Shown: piece after piece, positions 34,638-42,727 of the stretch
How positions within the stretch are numbered: position 1 is the first letter of the stretch
Layout of the letters: every line of letters starts with the position of its first letter
Assembly (NCBI GenBank): GCA_900318255.1
Contig: ONJX01000006.1
Span: 8,106-72,105, forward strand
DNA from: an uncultured Prevotellaceae bacterium
GTDB lineage: Bacteria > Bacteroidota > Bacteroidia > Bacteroidales > Muribaculaceae
Reading direction: 5' to 3'
Length of the DNA: 64,000 nucleotides
Notes under the pieces: generated by a model
Told to the model about the DNA's origin: nothing
What the model saw: the letters and a program-made list of their open reading frames with translations, nothing else
Databases searched by the model: none
Program-made: the position numbers and the translations under genes

Positions 34638-36404
34638 ATGAAAAAGAAAAAGTATGCCCTGCTATTGCTGATGTCGCTGACAATGGTGTTTTTGACATCG
34701 TGTGCCGACAAAAAAAATGGTAATGGGAGTGATGAGCCGAGTGTTCCCGATGAAAAGTATGAGCAACCTGTTACCCATGTCTATTCTGATACAGAGGGCA
34801 GTGAGGGGACAGTAAAAGAGTTGCGGACCGACGGCACCGTGGTGCTTGATGCGGCAACTGTCAAGAGTGCACCACAGAAAGGCGAGATTATCGTCTCGGG
34901 CGTGACCGATGCCGCTCCCGAGGGCTTTCTCTATCATGTGGAAGGCGTGCAGCAGAGCGGCGGCAACATTATCGTCACTACCTCTCCCGCCACTCTCAAC
35001 GAGGTGCTGCCCGACAACCATTTAGAGCAACCGCTGGAGTTCTCGCTCGCCGATGATGAGACTAACGCCCAAGCCGCGCCTGGAGTGGATGCCAGTGGTG
35101 GAATAAACCTAAAAAAGCAGTTTGAGTTGCTGCATTACAATGCTAACTTGTCGTTGAATTACCCCCTTAGCGGCAAAGTGAGCTTCTCGAAGTTTGAAAA
35201 GTCGGAGTATGTAAAGGTTAGCGGCAAGGTGGATATGAGTCTTGGCGGCTCATTTATTTGGGACTGCAAGAACAATGTGCCCGAGCGCTGCGGAGTGACC
35301 CTCAACGGTTCGATAGGCGCGAAGATCAATATGGAGGCAGCCGTGAAAGTTGAGCCAAAGGACGTGGAAAAACTGCGCTGGAAATTTCCTTACGAGACCA
35401 AGCTCAAGCCCATCACGTTTATGGCAGGCTATGTGCCTGTTGTGATAGTTCCCACGGTGCAGTATTATGTGGGCGTTATGTCGTCGAGCGGCAAGATCTA
35501 TGCAAAATGGAAACTACTAGACTTCGATGCATTGGGTTTCGATGCCCGGTTGATATGGAGCAATCAAGGCAGCGCCACTGGAGGCCATTGGGACTACGGT
35601 TTCACGCCTAAGACCGACTTTGGCAATAAAGAGTTTAGAGAATATCTTGTAGATATGCTTAACGCCGAGGTGGGTCTCTCGGGCGAGGTGAAACTGGCGG
35701 TGTGGCCCTATCTTCGTTTCAAGCTATACAACGCCGAGAGTGTGTCGGCGGCAGTGGGTATAGCGGGATATGCCGGTCTAAGCGGCGAGATAGGCTGGAA
35801 ATATGATGCCAACTATTTCACTTGGGACGATTTAGACATCATGGACGACGTGTCGCTCTCGGCAGGCATAGCAGTGCCGCTGGAAGGAAAATTTGAGTTC
35901 AATGTGTTTGGCAAGAAGATAGGTGGCACATTGACTCAGGATCTGAATGTGCTTGACGTGCCGCTTGTGCAGGGAGCTACTTTTTTCCCGGTCTTCAACG
36001 ACTTCTTCATGACGCCAGTCGAGGATGCCAACACCGAACAAAACGTGCATGTGCGTGCTCAAAAAGGCGCTACTAATTTCACCGTGTTCAGCAGTTGGGT
36101 GAGCGACTACGGCTTTGCCTACGCCAAGGTGGAGAAGGATGCCAACGGCAACGACAACCACAACCGCAACTGGCAGTTTGTGAGTCTGAAGTCGAATTAT
36201 GGCACCGCCAATACCGCTTACATGATAGAGACCGACATCCCCACCTCCGGCCTGGCGGGCAATGCCACCTACGAGGTGCGCCCTTACAGCATCATTAAGG
36301 TAGGCTCCTTGCAGAGGGTGTGCTTCCGCAATGGCGGCAAGTTCAAGACCGGCAACGCCCCGGGCAATGGCGTGATAGTTGACGTGACAGGAATTGTTTT
36401 GTAG
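34638..36404 (+). CDS. Large lipoprotein of unknown function, first gene of the variable-protein operon
   Basis: I do not recognise a family. The 588-residue product has a lipobox (FLTSC, Cys22), an acidic linker (SDEPSVPDEKYEQP), a small beta domain (about 45-130), then a long region of amphipathic beta-strands (about 150-455) with repeated LSGEV/LSGEIGW-like strands that could form an all-beta barrel or prism. A final 110-residue domain (about 475-588) looks like a fibronectin-type or carbohydrate-binding beta sandwich. It is 24 bp ahead of the FISUMP gene, so both are translated from the mRNA with the structured leader. A partner or assembly role for the downstream lipoprotein is inference only. 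Confidence 0.75.
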   Translation: MKKKKYALLLLMSLTMVFLTSCADKKNGNGSDEPSVPDEKYEQPVTHVYSDTEGSEGTVKELRTDGTVVLDAATVKSAPQKGEIIVSGVTDAAPEGFLYHVEGVQQSGGNIIVTTSPATLNEVLPDNHLEQPLEFSLADDETNAQAAPGVDASGGINLKKQFELLHYNANLSLNYPLSGKVSFSKFEKSEYVKVSGKVDMSLGGSFIWDCKNNVPERCGVTLNGSIGAKINMEAAVKVEPKDVEKLRWKFPYETKLKPITFMAGYVPVVIVPTVQYYVGVMSSSGKIYAKWKLLDFDALGFDARLIWSNQGSATGGHWDYGFTPKTDFGNKEFREYLVDMLNAEVGLSGEVKLAVWPYLRFKLYNAESVSAAVGIAGYAGLSGEIGWKYDANYFTWDDLDIMDDVSLSAGIAVPLEGKFEFNVFGKKIGGTLTQDLNVLDVPLVQGATFFPVFNDFFMTPVEDANTEQNVHVRAQKGATNFTVFSSWVSDYGFAYAKVEKDANGNDNHNRNWQFVSLKSNYGTANTAYMIETDIPTSGLAGNATYEVRPYSIIKVGSLQRVCFRNGGKFKTGNAPGNGVIVDVTGIVL

Positions 36405-36428
36405 AACACACTTAATAGAATAATCATC

Positions 36429-37994
36429 ATGAGAAAGATAACCAACAAAATATTTGCACTGAGTGGGCTGCTGATTCTCCTGTTACTTGGAGCTTGCGCC
36501 GAGGACGAGCTGCTGCAGCAAAATGAGGATCGCGAAATTGTGTTCAACGCCACTATGCCGGGAGATGACACTTCGGCACCGCAGCCAGGCACTCTCAAGA
36601 GCGTTGTGACAGTGTCGCCAAACGATGATGTGCTAAACCTTGTCGCCAAGTGGAAAGAGGGTGACAAAATCCAGATTTACGTGCGTCAAAACGGGACTGT
36701 GTATAAAGTGGAGCAACTTTGCGACATCTACGACATAAGCGGCAACGGCAAGACCTGCTCGTTCATGTTCTCGCTTCCCTCGGCGGTTGACCCGGAGAAG
36801 GACTATGATGTGATTGGGGTGACTGGTGTGGAGACGACAAGCATCAGCGGCTCGGATGTCATAGCTGTGAGCCAGCTCAGAAGAACGGCCGTTGAAGCTA
36901 ACGGAGAGGTAGCATCGCCATTATGGTTTGTCACCACCAAGAGTGCTTCGTCGGCGGGTCTGCAGGCGCAATTCCAGCACTTGGGCACCTACGAGGTGCT
37001 TCACGTGAAGAACAAGTCAAAGTCGAGCATGACGTTCCGTCACCGCGGTTTTGAGGCGGCAAACCACTGGTATAAGGCGAGCGACAACACAGTGCTCAGC
37101 ACGAGTTACAACCCCTCGGTGAGCTCTGCGACCGGCGATGCCGAGAGCGACAAGAGTATCACCATCGCCGCGGGAGGCTCGGGGCGCGTGCTGTCGTGGT
37201 ACATACCCAGTGGTGCTAAAATCACCGACGCCAAGCTCAAGGCTACTGTCAACGGCAAGAGCGTGGCAACCGCCGACACCAAGACCTCAAGTGCCACCAT
37301 AGAGCGTGGCAGGGCCTATCACATGACAGTAACTTGGGACGGCAATGACCTGAGGTTCAATGAGCGTGACTCGTGCCCCGACAACAATCATCCCCACGCC
37401 ATCGACTTGGGCTTGCCCAGCGGCACCAAGTGGGCGTGCTGCAACATAGGCGCCGGTTCTCCTCCGGAGTATGGCAACCACTATGCCTGGGGTGAGACAC
37501 AGCCAAAGAGCGTGTATGACTGGAGCACCTATAAGTGGGGTAGTGGTTATTATGAACTTACTAAATATTGCACTGATAGTTATTATGGCAAGAACGGTTT
37601 TGTCGATAACAAGACCGAACTAGACCTTGCCGACGATGCAGCATACGTGAACTGGAGTTCGGGCTGGCGTATGCCATCCTTGACGCAGATTCAGGAGCTG
37701 ATCAACAACTGCACCAGCGAGTGGACCACGAGGAACGGTGTGAGCGGCCGCTTGTTCACGAGCAACATCAACGGCGCGTCGTTGTTCATGCCTGCCGCCG
37801 GCTCCCGCTGGAATAGTGAGCTCAGCTACGCCGGCGCGTACGGCTACTACTGGTCGCGCACGCTCGGCAGCATCGACACGTACGGCGCCTGCGACCTCAT
37901 CTTCTACTCGGGCGACGTGTACTGGTACAACTACGGCAGCCACCACTACGACCGCTACGGCGGCCATAGCGTGCGGGCGGTGCGAGTGCCGTAG
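36429..37994 (+). CDS. Fimbrillin-like lipoprotein with C-terminal FISUMP/C-type-lectin-like domain, candidate DGR target
   Basis: A 521-residue surface lipoprotein (lipobox LLGAC, Cys23). Residues about 30-310 resemble the fimbrillin/Mfa2-type two-domain beta fold (IVFNATMPGDD, KWKEGDKIQIYV, SFMFSLPSAVDP, RGRAYHMTVTWD). From about 325 it has the FISUMP pattern: HAIDLGLPSGTKWACCNIGA, NHYAWGETQPKSVYDW, GWRMPSLTQIQELINNC and LFMPAAGSRW, ending YYWSRT...SVRAVRVP. This C-terminal module has the C-type-lectin fold used by DGR targets. Codons 479-514 (37863-37970) are 31/36 NNC, whereas 36 codons in the upstream FISUMP part have only about 9. No Avd, template repeat or reverse transcriptase follows. 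Confidence 0.85.
   Translation: MRKITNKIFALSGLLILLLLGACAEDELLQQNEDREIVFNATMPGDDTSAPQPGTLKSVVTVSPNDDVLNLVAKWKEGDKIQIYVRQNGTVYKVEQLCDIYDISGNGKTCSFMFSLPSAVDPEKDYDVIGVTGVETTSISGSDVIAVSQLRRTAVEANGEVASPLWFVTTKSASSAGLQAQFQHLGTYEVLHVKNKSKSSMTFRHRGFEAANHWYKASDNTVLSTSYNPSVSSATGDAESDKSITIAAGGSGRVLSWYIPSGAKITDAKLKATVNGKSVATADTKTSSATIERGRAYHMTVTWDGNDLRFNERDSCPDNNHPHAIDLGLPSGTKWACCNIGAGSPPEYGNHYAWGETQPKSVYDWSTYKWGSGYYELTKYCTDSYYGKNGFVDNKTELDLADDAAYVNWSSGWRMPSLTQIQELINNCTSEWTTRNGVSGRLFTSNINGASLFMPAAGSRWNSELSYAGAYGYYWSRTLGSIDTYGACDLIFYSGDVYWYNYGSHHYDRYGGHSVRAVRVP
37815..37994 (+). other. Candidate variable repeat (VR) of a diversity-generating retroelement
   Basis: The proposed VR covers about residues 463-521. 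The substituted positions (Tyr, Gly, Asp, Ser, His, Ile, Cys, Leu, Arg, Ala) use codons TAC, GGC, GAC, AGC, CAC, ATC, TGC, CTC, CGC and GCC. These are what AAC gives when adenines at codon positions 1 and 2 are replaced. Fixed codons between them (TGG, TCG, GTG, ACG) lack adenine or carry it singly. The 3' end GTGCGGGCGGTGCG is G/C-rich, like the initiation-of-mutagenic-homing segment of known DGRs. Confidence 0.6.
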
Positions 37995-38173
37995 AATTTG
38001 CACCTTTGCCCTTATTCGGAAGCACTGGCACTCCGGCATTGACTGCGCGCAGTGCGGGTTGGGGGGCAAGAACAGGCGGCCCCTGGCCGCCGCCCCCACG
38101 GCGAGCAAGTGACACACGATAATCTATAACCTCTTGCTTGAAAACAAAAAAATAAAGAATTAGTCACGTTAAG

Positions 38174-38213
38174 CAAGCGCCGTGCGGTTTTCCGCTGCGG
38201 CGCTTGTTTTTTT
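38174..38213 (+). terminator. Terminator of the two-lipoprotein operon
   Basis: CAAGCGCCG...GCGG (from 38174) pairs imperfectly with CCGC...CGGCGCTTG (to 38206) around a TTTT loop, followed by TTTTTTT. Confidence 0.8.
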
Positions 38214-38261
38214 GGGTAAAACAAGGTCAGACACAGTCAGACAAGTTCGGACAAACAGACT

Positions 38262-38296
38262 AATGAAACATCGGGGTCTGACCCCATTGTTTCACT
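38262..38296. repeat. GGGGTCTGACCCC palindrome, copy 3
   Basis: Arms TGAAACATCGGGGTC (38264-38278) and GACCCCATTGTTTCA (38280-38294) around a single T, with two mismatched arm positions. This is the most diverged of the three copies in the window. Confidence 0.78.
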
Positions 38297-38579
38297 TTAC
38301 ACCTACAACACAACAAAGGCACACTAATTAAACGAATTAAAACTAATTTTTGTCCGACAAAACAAAGAAGGAGCCGCAGGCGACAGTGCCTGGTTTCAGC
38401 CGAAGGCTTTTTGAAGAAATCGTGCCCTCATGGCTTCCACACGGTTTTTTTAGACATAAGAACATAAGATAGACATAAGAGCATAAATAGTCTCAAGAAC
38501 AAGACTTATGTTCCTTATGTGTGCTTATGTTATTGTGTCCAATCTCCAGCGTGTGCTTATGAAACATCGTTTGTGAGGG

Positions 38580-39683
38580 TTATGAGCGCTTGCGGTAGGT
38601 GAGTGCTGCGCCCAGGTTCATCACCACGGCGAGAATGGCGAGGGCCAGGAAGTTGAAGCGCATGTCGTAGAAGGTGGCTCCCTTGAGGAACACCGAGCGC
38701 ATAATGGCGATGAAATAGCGCGGCGGCAGCACATAGGTGACATATTGCGCCCACTGCGGCATCGACTCGATGGGGGTGAGCAGTCCGCTCATGAGCATGA
38801 ACACCATCACAAAGAAGAACATGAAGAAGACTGCCTGCTGCATGGTCGATGAGATGTTAGACGCTATGAGTCCAAACCCCGAAATCACCAGGATGAAGAG
38901 GAAGGCACCCGTGTAGATGGTGAGCAGGCTGCCCACTGCCGTGAGTCCATATACCAGCCATGCCACAATCAGTGCTATGGTGATGACAATGAGCCCCGCC
39001 ACCCAATAGACGATGAGCTTGGCGAGGGTGAAAGAGAAACGGCTCACCGGCGTCACATTAATCTGCTCGATGGTTCCTGCCTCTTTCTCTCCCACCAGGT
39101 TGAGCGCCGGCAGGAAGCCCGTGATGATGATAATCAGTATCACCAGGATGGCCGGTATCATGAAGTTGCGGTATTCCAAGGTGGGGTTGTAGCGGTTCTG
39201 GACCACCACGAGGTCGCCGGCCTGTGTGGGCGAGAGGCTTGCTCGCATCTCCTTGATGCTTGAGGCTACAGTCTGTGCCAAATATTGTGACCCGAGGCTG
39301 CCCTTGGTGGCGTTCACGCTGTTGGCGCTGATGCTCAGCTTCTTGATGCTGCCAGTGGCAAACCCTTTCTCAAAGTGTTGTGGAATCTCGAGGATGGCAT
39401 CCACGTCGCCCTGCTCCAGGCTCTTGAACGCGAGGTCGAAGCTGGTTGTCACGCTATGCAGCGTGAGGTACTCGCTGGCATTAATGTTGGCGGTGATGCG
39501 CTGCGAGAGCTGCGAGTGGTCGTTGTCAACCACGCTCACGCTGACATGGCGCACGTCCATCGTCGTCACCCAGGGGATGATGAGCATTATCATGATGGGA
39601 AACACCACCACGAGCTTAGGCAGGAAGGAGTTGCGCTTGAATTGCAGCACCTCTTTTTTCAGTAGAACTTTCAGTGTGGACAT
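38580..39683 (-). CDS. ABC-2 type transporter permease (YbhR/YhhJ-like), last gene of the efflux operon
   Basis: A 367-residue permease with one N-terminal membrane helix (FLPKLVVVFPIMIMLIIPWV), a large extracytoplasmic domain (about 45-175) and five C-terminal helices; the second half contains FLPALNLVGEKEAGTIEQIN, the conserved ABC-2 coupling region. It follows the paralogous permease by 6 bp. By architecture and order it corresponds to one of E. coli YbhS/YbhR. The two permeases together form the membrane core of a tripartite exporter with the HlyD and TolC proteins of the operon. The substrate is unknown. Confidence 0.92.
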   Translation of the reverse strand: MSTLKVLLKKEVLQFKRNSFLPKLVVVFPIMIMLIIPWVTTMDVRHVSVSVVDNDHSQLSQRITANINASEYLTLHSVTTSFDLAFKSLEQGDVDAILEIPQHFEKGFATGSIKKLSISANSVNATKGSLGSQYLAQTVASSIKEMRASLSPTQAGDLVVVQNRYNPTLEYRNFMIPAILVILIIIITGFLPALNLVGEKEAGTIEQINVTPVSRFSFTLAKLIVYWVAGLIVITIALIVAWLVYGLTAVGSLLTIYTGAFLFILVISGFGLIASNISSTMQQAVFFMFFFVMVFMLMSGLLTPIESMPQWAQYVTYVLPPRYFIAIMRSVFLKGATFYDMRFNFLALAILAVVMNLGAALTYRKRS

Positions 39684-39689
39684 GGGCTG

Positions 39690-40784
39690 TTACTCTAGTT
39701 TGTCGTTGAAATTCTTTAATGCTATAGCGAGCAGGGCGATAGTCATCACTACAAGGATGATAAAGTCCTTTAGGATGAGGCTGAATGATGCCCCCTGTAT
39801 CATGAGGCGGCGCATGGCGTCGATGTACCACCTGGCGGGCACTATTGCCGAGACAGGCTTGAGCACGGCGGGCATGTTCTCGATGGGGAACATCATTCCC
39901 GAGAGCATCACGATGGGCATGAGCATCACTGCTGCCGAGATAAGCAGTGCCACTATCTGCTGCTTGGCGATGGTGGAGATGAGCAGCCCTAGGGCTAGCG
40001 AGAGCATCAGATATACTATAGAGACGATGATGATGCTCCCCAAATTGCCCGTCATGGGGATGCCCAGCACAAATCGCGCCAGCAGCAGGATGGTGGTGAG
40101 GTTGATGCACGAGAGGATGAAGTAAGGCGTCATCTTGGCCAGGATGATGGTGAGCGGTCGCACGGGCGACACCAGCAGCACGTCCATGGTGCCCGTCTCC
40201 TTCTCGCGAACTATCGCCACCGAGGTGAGCATGGCGCAAATCAAGATGAAAATCATGCCCATGATGCCTGGCACGAAGTTGAAGGCGCTCTTCATCTGCG
40301 GGTTGAAGAGCATGTGGGTCTCGACAAGGGCGTTGCTCTGCATGAGTTCGCCAGCGAGAATGTTGTTGAGGTATCCGGCACCAGCCTGGGCGGTATTGGT
40401 GTTGGAGGCATCCATGACCAGCTGCATGGCAGCCTTGCCGTGGCCGTGTTGTTTCCATTGCGCCATGAGGCGGTCAAAATCGTGGGCAAAGACCACAATG
40501 GCATCCACCTTTCCCGAGCGCAGGTATTGGTCTATCTCTCTCTCGTTAATGTCGCCTTTATAAGTGATATATGGGTTTGCCGAGAGTTTGTTGACGCTTT
40601 GTCTTATCTGCTCGTCCCACTTGGGCACTACCACCGCCACATTCACATTGTTGACTTCGGTAGAGATGGCAAAGCCAAAGAGCAGAATCTGCACCACCGG
40701 CATGAGCAGCGCAATGAGCATCGTGCGGCTGTCGCGCACGATGTGGAGTGTCTCTTTCTTTACAAATTTCAAAAAGCCTGTCAT
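39690..40784 (-). CDS. ABC-2 type transporter permease (YbhS-like)
   Basis: A 364-residue paralogue of the downstream permease with the same layout: N-terminal helix (RTMLIALLMPVVQILLFGFA), extracytoplasmic domain, and a five-helix block with AIVREKETGTMDVLLVSPVR as coupling motif. It is separated from the upstream ATPase gene by 88 bp containing a low-complexity run (40821-40870). It probably forms a heterodimer with the product of 38580-39683. Confidence 0.92.
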   Translation of the reverse strand: MTGFLKFVKKETLHIVRDSRTMLIALLMPVVQILLFGFAISTEVNNVNVAVVVPKWDEQIRQSVNKLSANPYITYKGDINEREIDQYLRSGKVDAIVVFAHDFDRLMAQWKQHGHGKAAMQLVMDASNTNTAQAGAGYLNNILAGELMQSNALVETHMLFNPQMKSAFNFVPGIMGMIFILICAMLTSVAIVREKETGTMDVLLVSPVRPLTIILAKMTPYFILSCINLTTILLLARFVLGIPMTGNLGSIIIVSIVYLMLSLALGLLISTIAKQQIVALLISAAVMLMPIVMLSGMMFPIENMPAVLKPVSAIVPARWYIDAMRRLMIQGASFSLILKDFIILVVMTIALLAIALKNFNDKLE

Positions 40785-40820
40785 TTATTAAGTGTTAAGT
40801 GTTGAGTGGAATGGGGAACA

Positions 40821-40870
40821 TCGGCTCGACTGCTCGAAGACTCGAATACTCGACTGCTCGAAGACTTGTC
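40821..40870. repeat. ACTCGAATACTCGACTGCTCGAAG low-complexity run
   Basis: GACTGCTCGAAGACT appears twice, separated by CGAATACTC, inside the efflux operon between an ATPase and a permease gene. It resembles in style, though not in wording, the other intergenic arrays. Confidence 0.65.
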
Positions 40871-40872
40871 AG

Positions 40873-41619
40873 CTATGTATTCCGTTTTGCGTCGCGGGCT
40901 AGGATGCGGAACACTTCGTCCATTGATGTGGCGTTAAATGTCTTCTTCAGTTGGGCTGGGGTGTCGAGGGCTTTTATCTTGCCATCTACCATCATCGAGA
41001 TGCGGTTGCAGTATTCGGCCTCGTCCATGTAGTGTGTCGTGACAAAGATTGTGGTGCCCTCGTTTGCCGCTTGGTAAATCATCTCCCAGAACTGGCGGCG
41101 GGTGATGGGGTCAACACCGCCGGTGGGTTCGTCGAGAAACACTATCTCGGGGCGGTGCAAGGTGGCTACGGCAAAGGCTAGTTTCTGTTTCCAGCCGAGC
41201 GGCAGGGCACTCACCAGTGTGTCTCTCTCCTCGCTGAAGTCGAGCTTCTGGAGTAGGGCAGTGGCGCGGTCTTTAAGGTCGCGGCTTTTCACGCCATAGA
41301 TGCCTCCAAACAGCTCCATGTTCTCCATCACGGTGAGGTCGTCATAGAGCGAGAAGCGCTGACTCATGTAGCCGATGTGCCGCTTTATTTTCTCGCCCTG
41401 TTTCACCACGTCAAACCCCGCCACGGTGCCGCTGCCGCTGGTGGGGTAGCTCAGTCCGCATAGCATGCGCATGGCGGTGGTCTTGCCGGCACCGTTGGCA
41501 CCCAAGAAGCCGAATATCTCGCCGCGATGCACCTCAAAGGTGATGTGATCGACTGCCGTGAACGCGCCAAATTGCTTGGTGAGGTCTTTTACCTGTATTA
41601 TATAGTCAGTGCTGCTCAT
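40873..41619 (-). CDS. ABC transporter ATPase 2, with degenerate signature motif
   Basis: A 248-residue nucleotide-binding subunit. Walker A is GANGAGKTT, Walker B IVFLDEPTGGVDP and the H-loop TTHYMDEAE, all intact. The ABC signature, normally LSGG, reads SALPLGWKQK and so is degenerate. It overlaps the preceding ATPase gene by 14 bp, implying translational coupling and equal amounts. In E. coli YbhF two such domains are fused; here they are separate. Its intact H-loop complements the missing one in ATPase 1. Confidence 0.93.
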   Translation of the reverse strand: MSSTDYIIQVKDLTKQFGAFTAVDHITFEVHRGEIFGFLGANGAGKTTAMRMLCGLSYPTSGSGTVAGFDVVKQGEKIKRHIGYMSQRFSLYDDLTVMENMELFGGIYGVKSRDLKDRATALLQKLDFSEERDTLVSALPLGWKQKLAFAVATLHRPEIVFLDEPTGGVDPITRRQFWEMIYQAANEGTTIFVTTHYMDEAEYCNRISMMVDGKIKALDTPAQLKKTFNATSMDEVFRILARDAKRNT

Positions 41620-42529
41620 TGCTCAGTAGTTTGATGAATACGTCTTCGATATCGGGGGTTATTGTTTTTATCTCCACTTGGGCATGACCTTGCGCGAGAA
41701 GATTCTGCCTCAGTTTATCGGGGTCAAATCCCTGTTTTGCCAGGAGGTGGTGATATTCGCCTGCGGTGTAGCAGTTGGCGATTTCGGGGCTGTTGCGCAG
41801 GTCTTTGAGTAGCGCGTACATGTCGTGGGCCTTGATGCCATAGAGGTTGCCGTCGAATTTTTCAACCATGTGTTGTGGCGAGTCGATGTCGAGGATGTGC
41901 CCAGTGTTGCACAAGGCAATGCGGTCGCAGCGACTCGCCTCGTCCATATAGGGCGTTGACACTAGAATCGACAGACCTTGCTCACGCAGGTTGTGAAGCA
42001 TGTCCCAGAACTCGCTTCGCGACACGGCATCCACGCCGGTTGTGGGCTCGTCGAGGAAGAGCACCGATGGCTTGTGGATGAGAGCGCAGCTCAAGGCCAG
42101 CTTTTGCTTCATGCCTCCCGAGAGGCGGCCGGCACGGCGTTTCTTGAATGGCTCTATCTGCTTATAGATGGGTGCTACGAGGTCATAGTTCTGCTCAACT
42201 GTCACGCCAAATAGTGTGGCAAAAAACTCCATGTTCTCCTCGATGGTGAGGTCGGGGTATAGCGAGAACTTGCCCGGCATGTAGCCCACGCGGCTGCGAA
42301 TGGCGCGGTAGTCCTTGACAATGTCGAGTCCATCGACCAGTGCCGAACCCTCGTCGGCATTGAGCAGAGTGACGAGAATCTTGAACAGCGTGGTCTTGCC
42401 GGCGCCATCGGGTCCTATAAGGCCAAATATCTCGCCCTGACGCACCTCGAGCGACACATGGTCGAGAGCCTTGACTGCGCCGTAACTCTTGCTGATGCCT
42501 TTAACCTCTATTGCTTTGTTCGATGCCAT
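41606..42529 (-). CDS. ABC transporter ATPase 1, without H-loop histidine
   Basis: A 307-residue nucleotide-binding subunit with Walker A GPDGAGKTT, canonical signature LSGGMKQK and Walker B VLFLDEPTTGVD. The H-loop, usually TTHxMDEA, reads VSTPYMDEA, so the catalytic histidine is replaced by proline. A C-terminal extension of about 70 residues follows the ATPase core. Together with ATPase 2 it would form one composite site from the good signature here and the good Walker/H-loop there, and one degenerate site. It corresponds to one half of E. coli YbhF. Confidence 0.93.
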   Translation of the reverse strand: MASNKAIEVKGISKSYGAVKALDHVSLEVRQGEIFGLIGPDGAGKTTLFKILVTLLNADEGSALVDGLDIVKDYRAIRSRVGYMPGKFSLYPDLTIEENMEFFATLFGVTVEQNYDLVAPIYKQIEPFKKRRAGRLSGGMKQKLALSCALIHKPSVLFLDEPTTGVDAVSRSEFWDMLHNLREQGLSILVSTPYMDEASRCDRIALCNTGHILDIDSPQHMVEKFDGNLYGIKAHDMYALLKDLRNSPEIANCYTAGEYHHLLAKQGFDPDKLRQNLLAQGHAQVEIKTITPDIEDVFIKLLSNEQH

Positions 42530-42579
42530 GTTTTTTTCGTTAATAGGTGGAATGGATTATGAGTTCTTAGTTAAGAGTC

Positions 42580-42600
42580 TGTTGCGATGGCATCGCAACA
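42580..42600. repeat. GTTGCGATGGCATCGCAAC palindrome
   Basis: A short inverted repeat inside the efflux operon. Related palindromes of the form GTTGCGTTGACAACGCAAC are at 57377-57397 and 63708-63734. Confidence 0.7.
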
Positions 42601-42612
42601 CACTTAACCTAG

Positions 42613-42724
42613 TCTTGTTTTCTTGTTTTCTTGTCCTCTCGTCTTCTTGTCCTCTCGTCCTCTTGTTATCTTGTTTTCTTGTCCTCTTGTCCTCTCGTTT
42701 TCTTGTCCTCTTGTCCTCTCGTCA
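42613..42724. repeat. TCCTCTTG / TCCTCTCG array between the HlyD and ATPase genes
   Basis: About 13 octamer-like units (TCTTGTTTTCTTGTCCTCTCG) fill most of the 198-bp gap in the middle of an otherwise tightly packed operon. It ends 4 bp before the stop codon of the HlyD-like gene. It is the same family as 1-118 and 31424-31483. Confidence 0.88.
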
Positions 42725-42727
42725 GCT

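Larger units (their letters stand above)
37995..38579. other. Gene-free region after the candidate DGR target
   Basis: Just past the stop are the palindrome ACTGCGCGCAGT (38042-38053) and a strong hairpin GGCGGCC-CCT-GGCCGCC (38075-38091), nested in GGGGGGC/GCCCCC. A terminator lies at 38174-38213, then GACAA-rich words and the third GGGGTC palindrome. At 38451-38530 ACATAAGAACATAAG is answered by CTTATGTTCCTTATG. No reverse transcriptase, Avd or other coding sequence is seen. Confidence 0.65.

Noticed and set aside
37995..38579. Complete DGR cassette (Avd, template repeat, reverse transcriptase) downstream of the target gene
   Set aside because: No open frame of sufficient length, no RT motif and no AAC-rich copy of the variable segment is present. 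Only hairpins and repeats are found, so any retroelement must be elsewhere.
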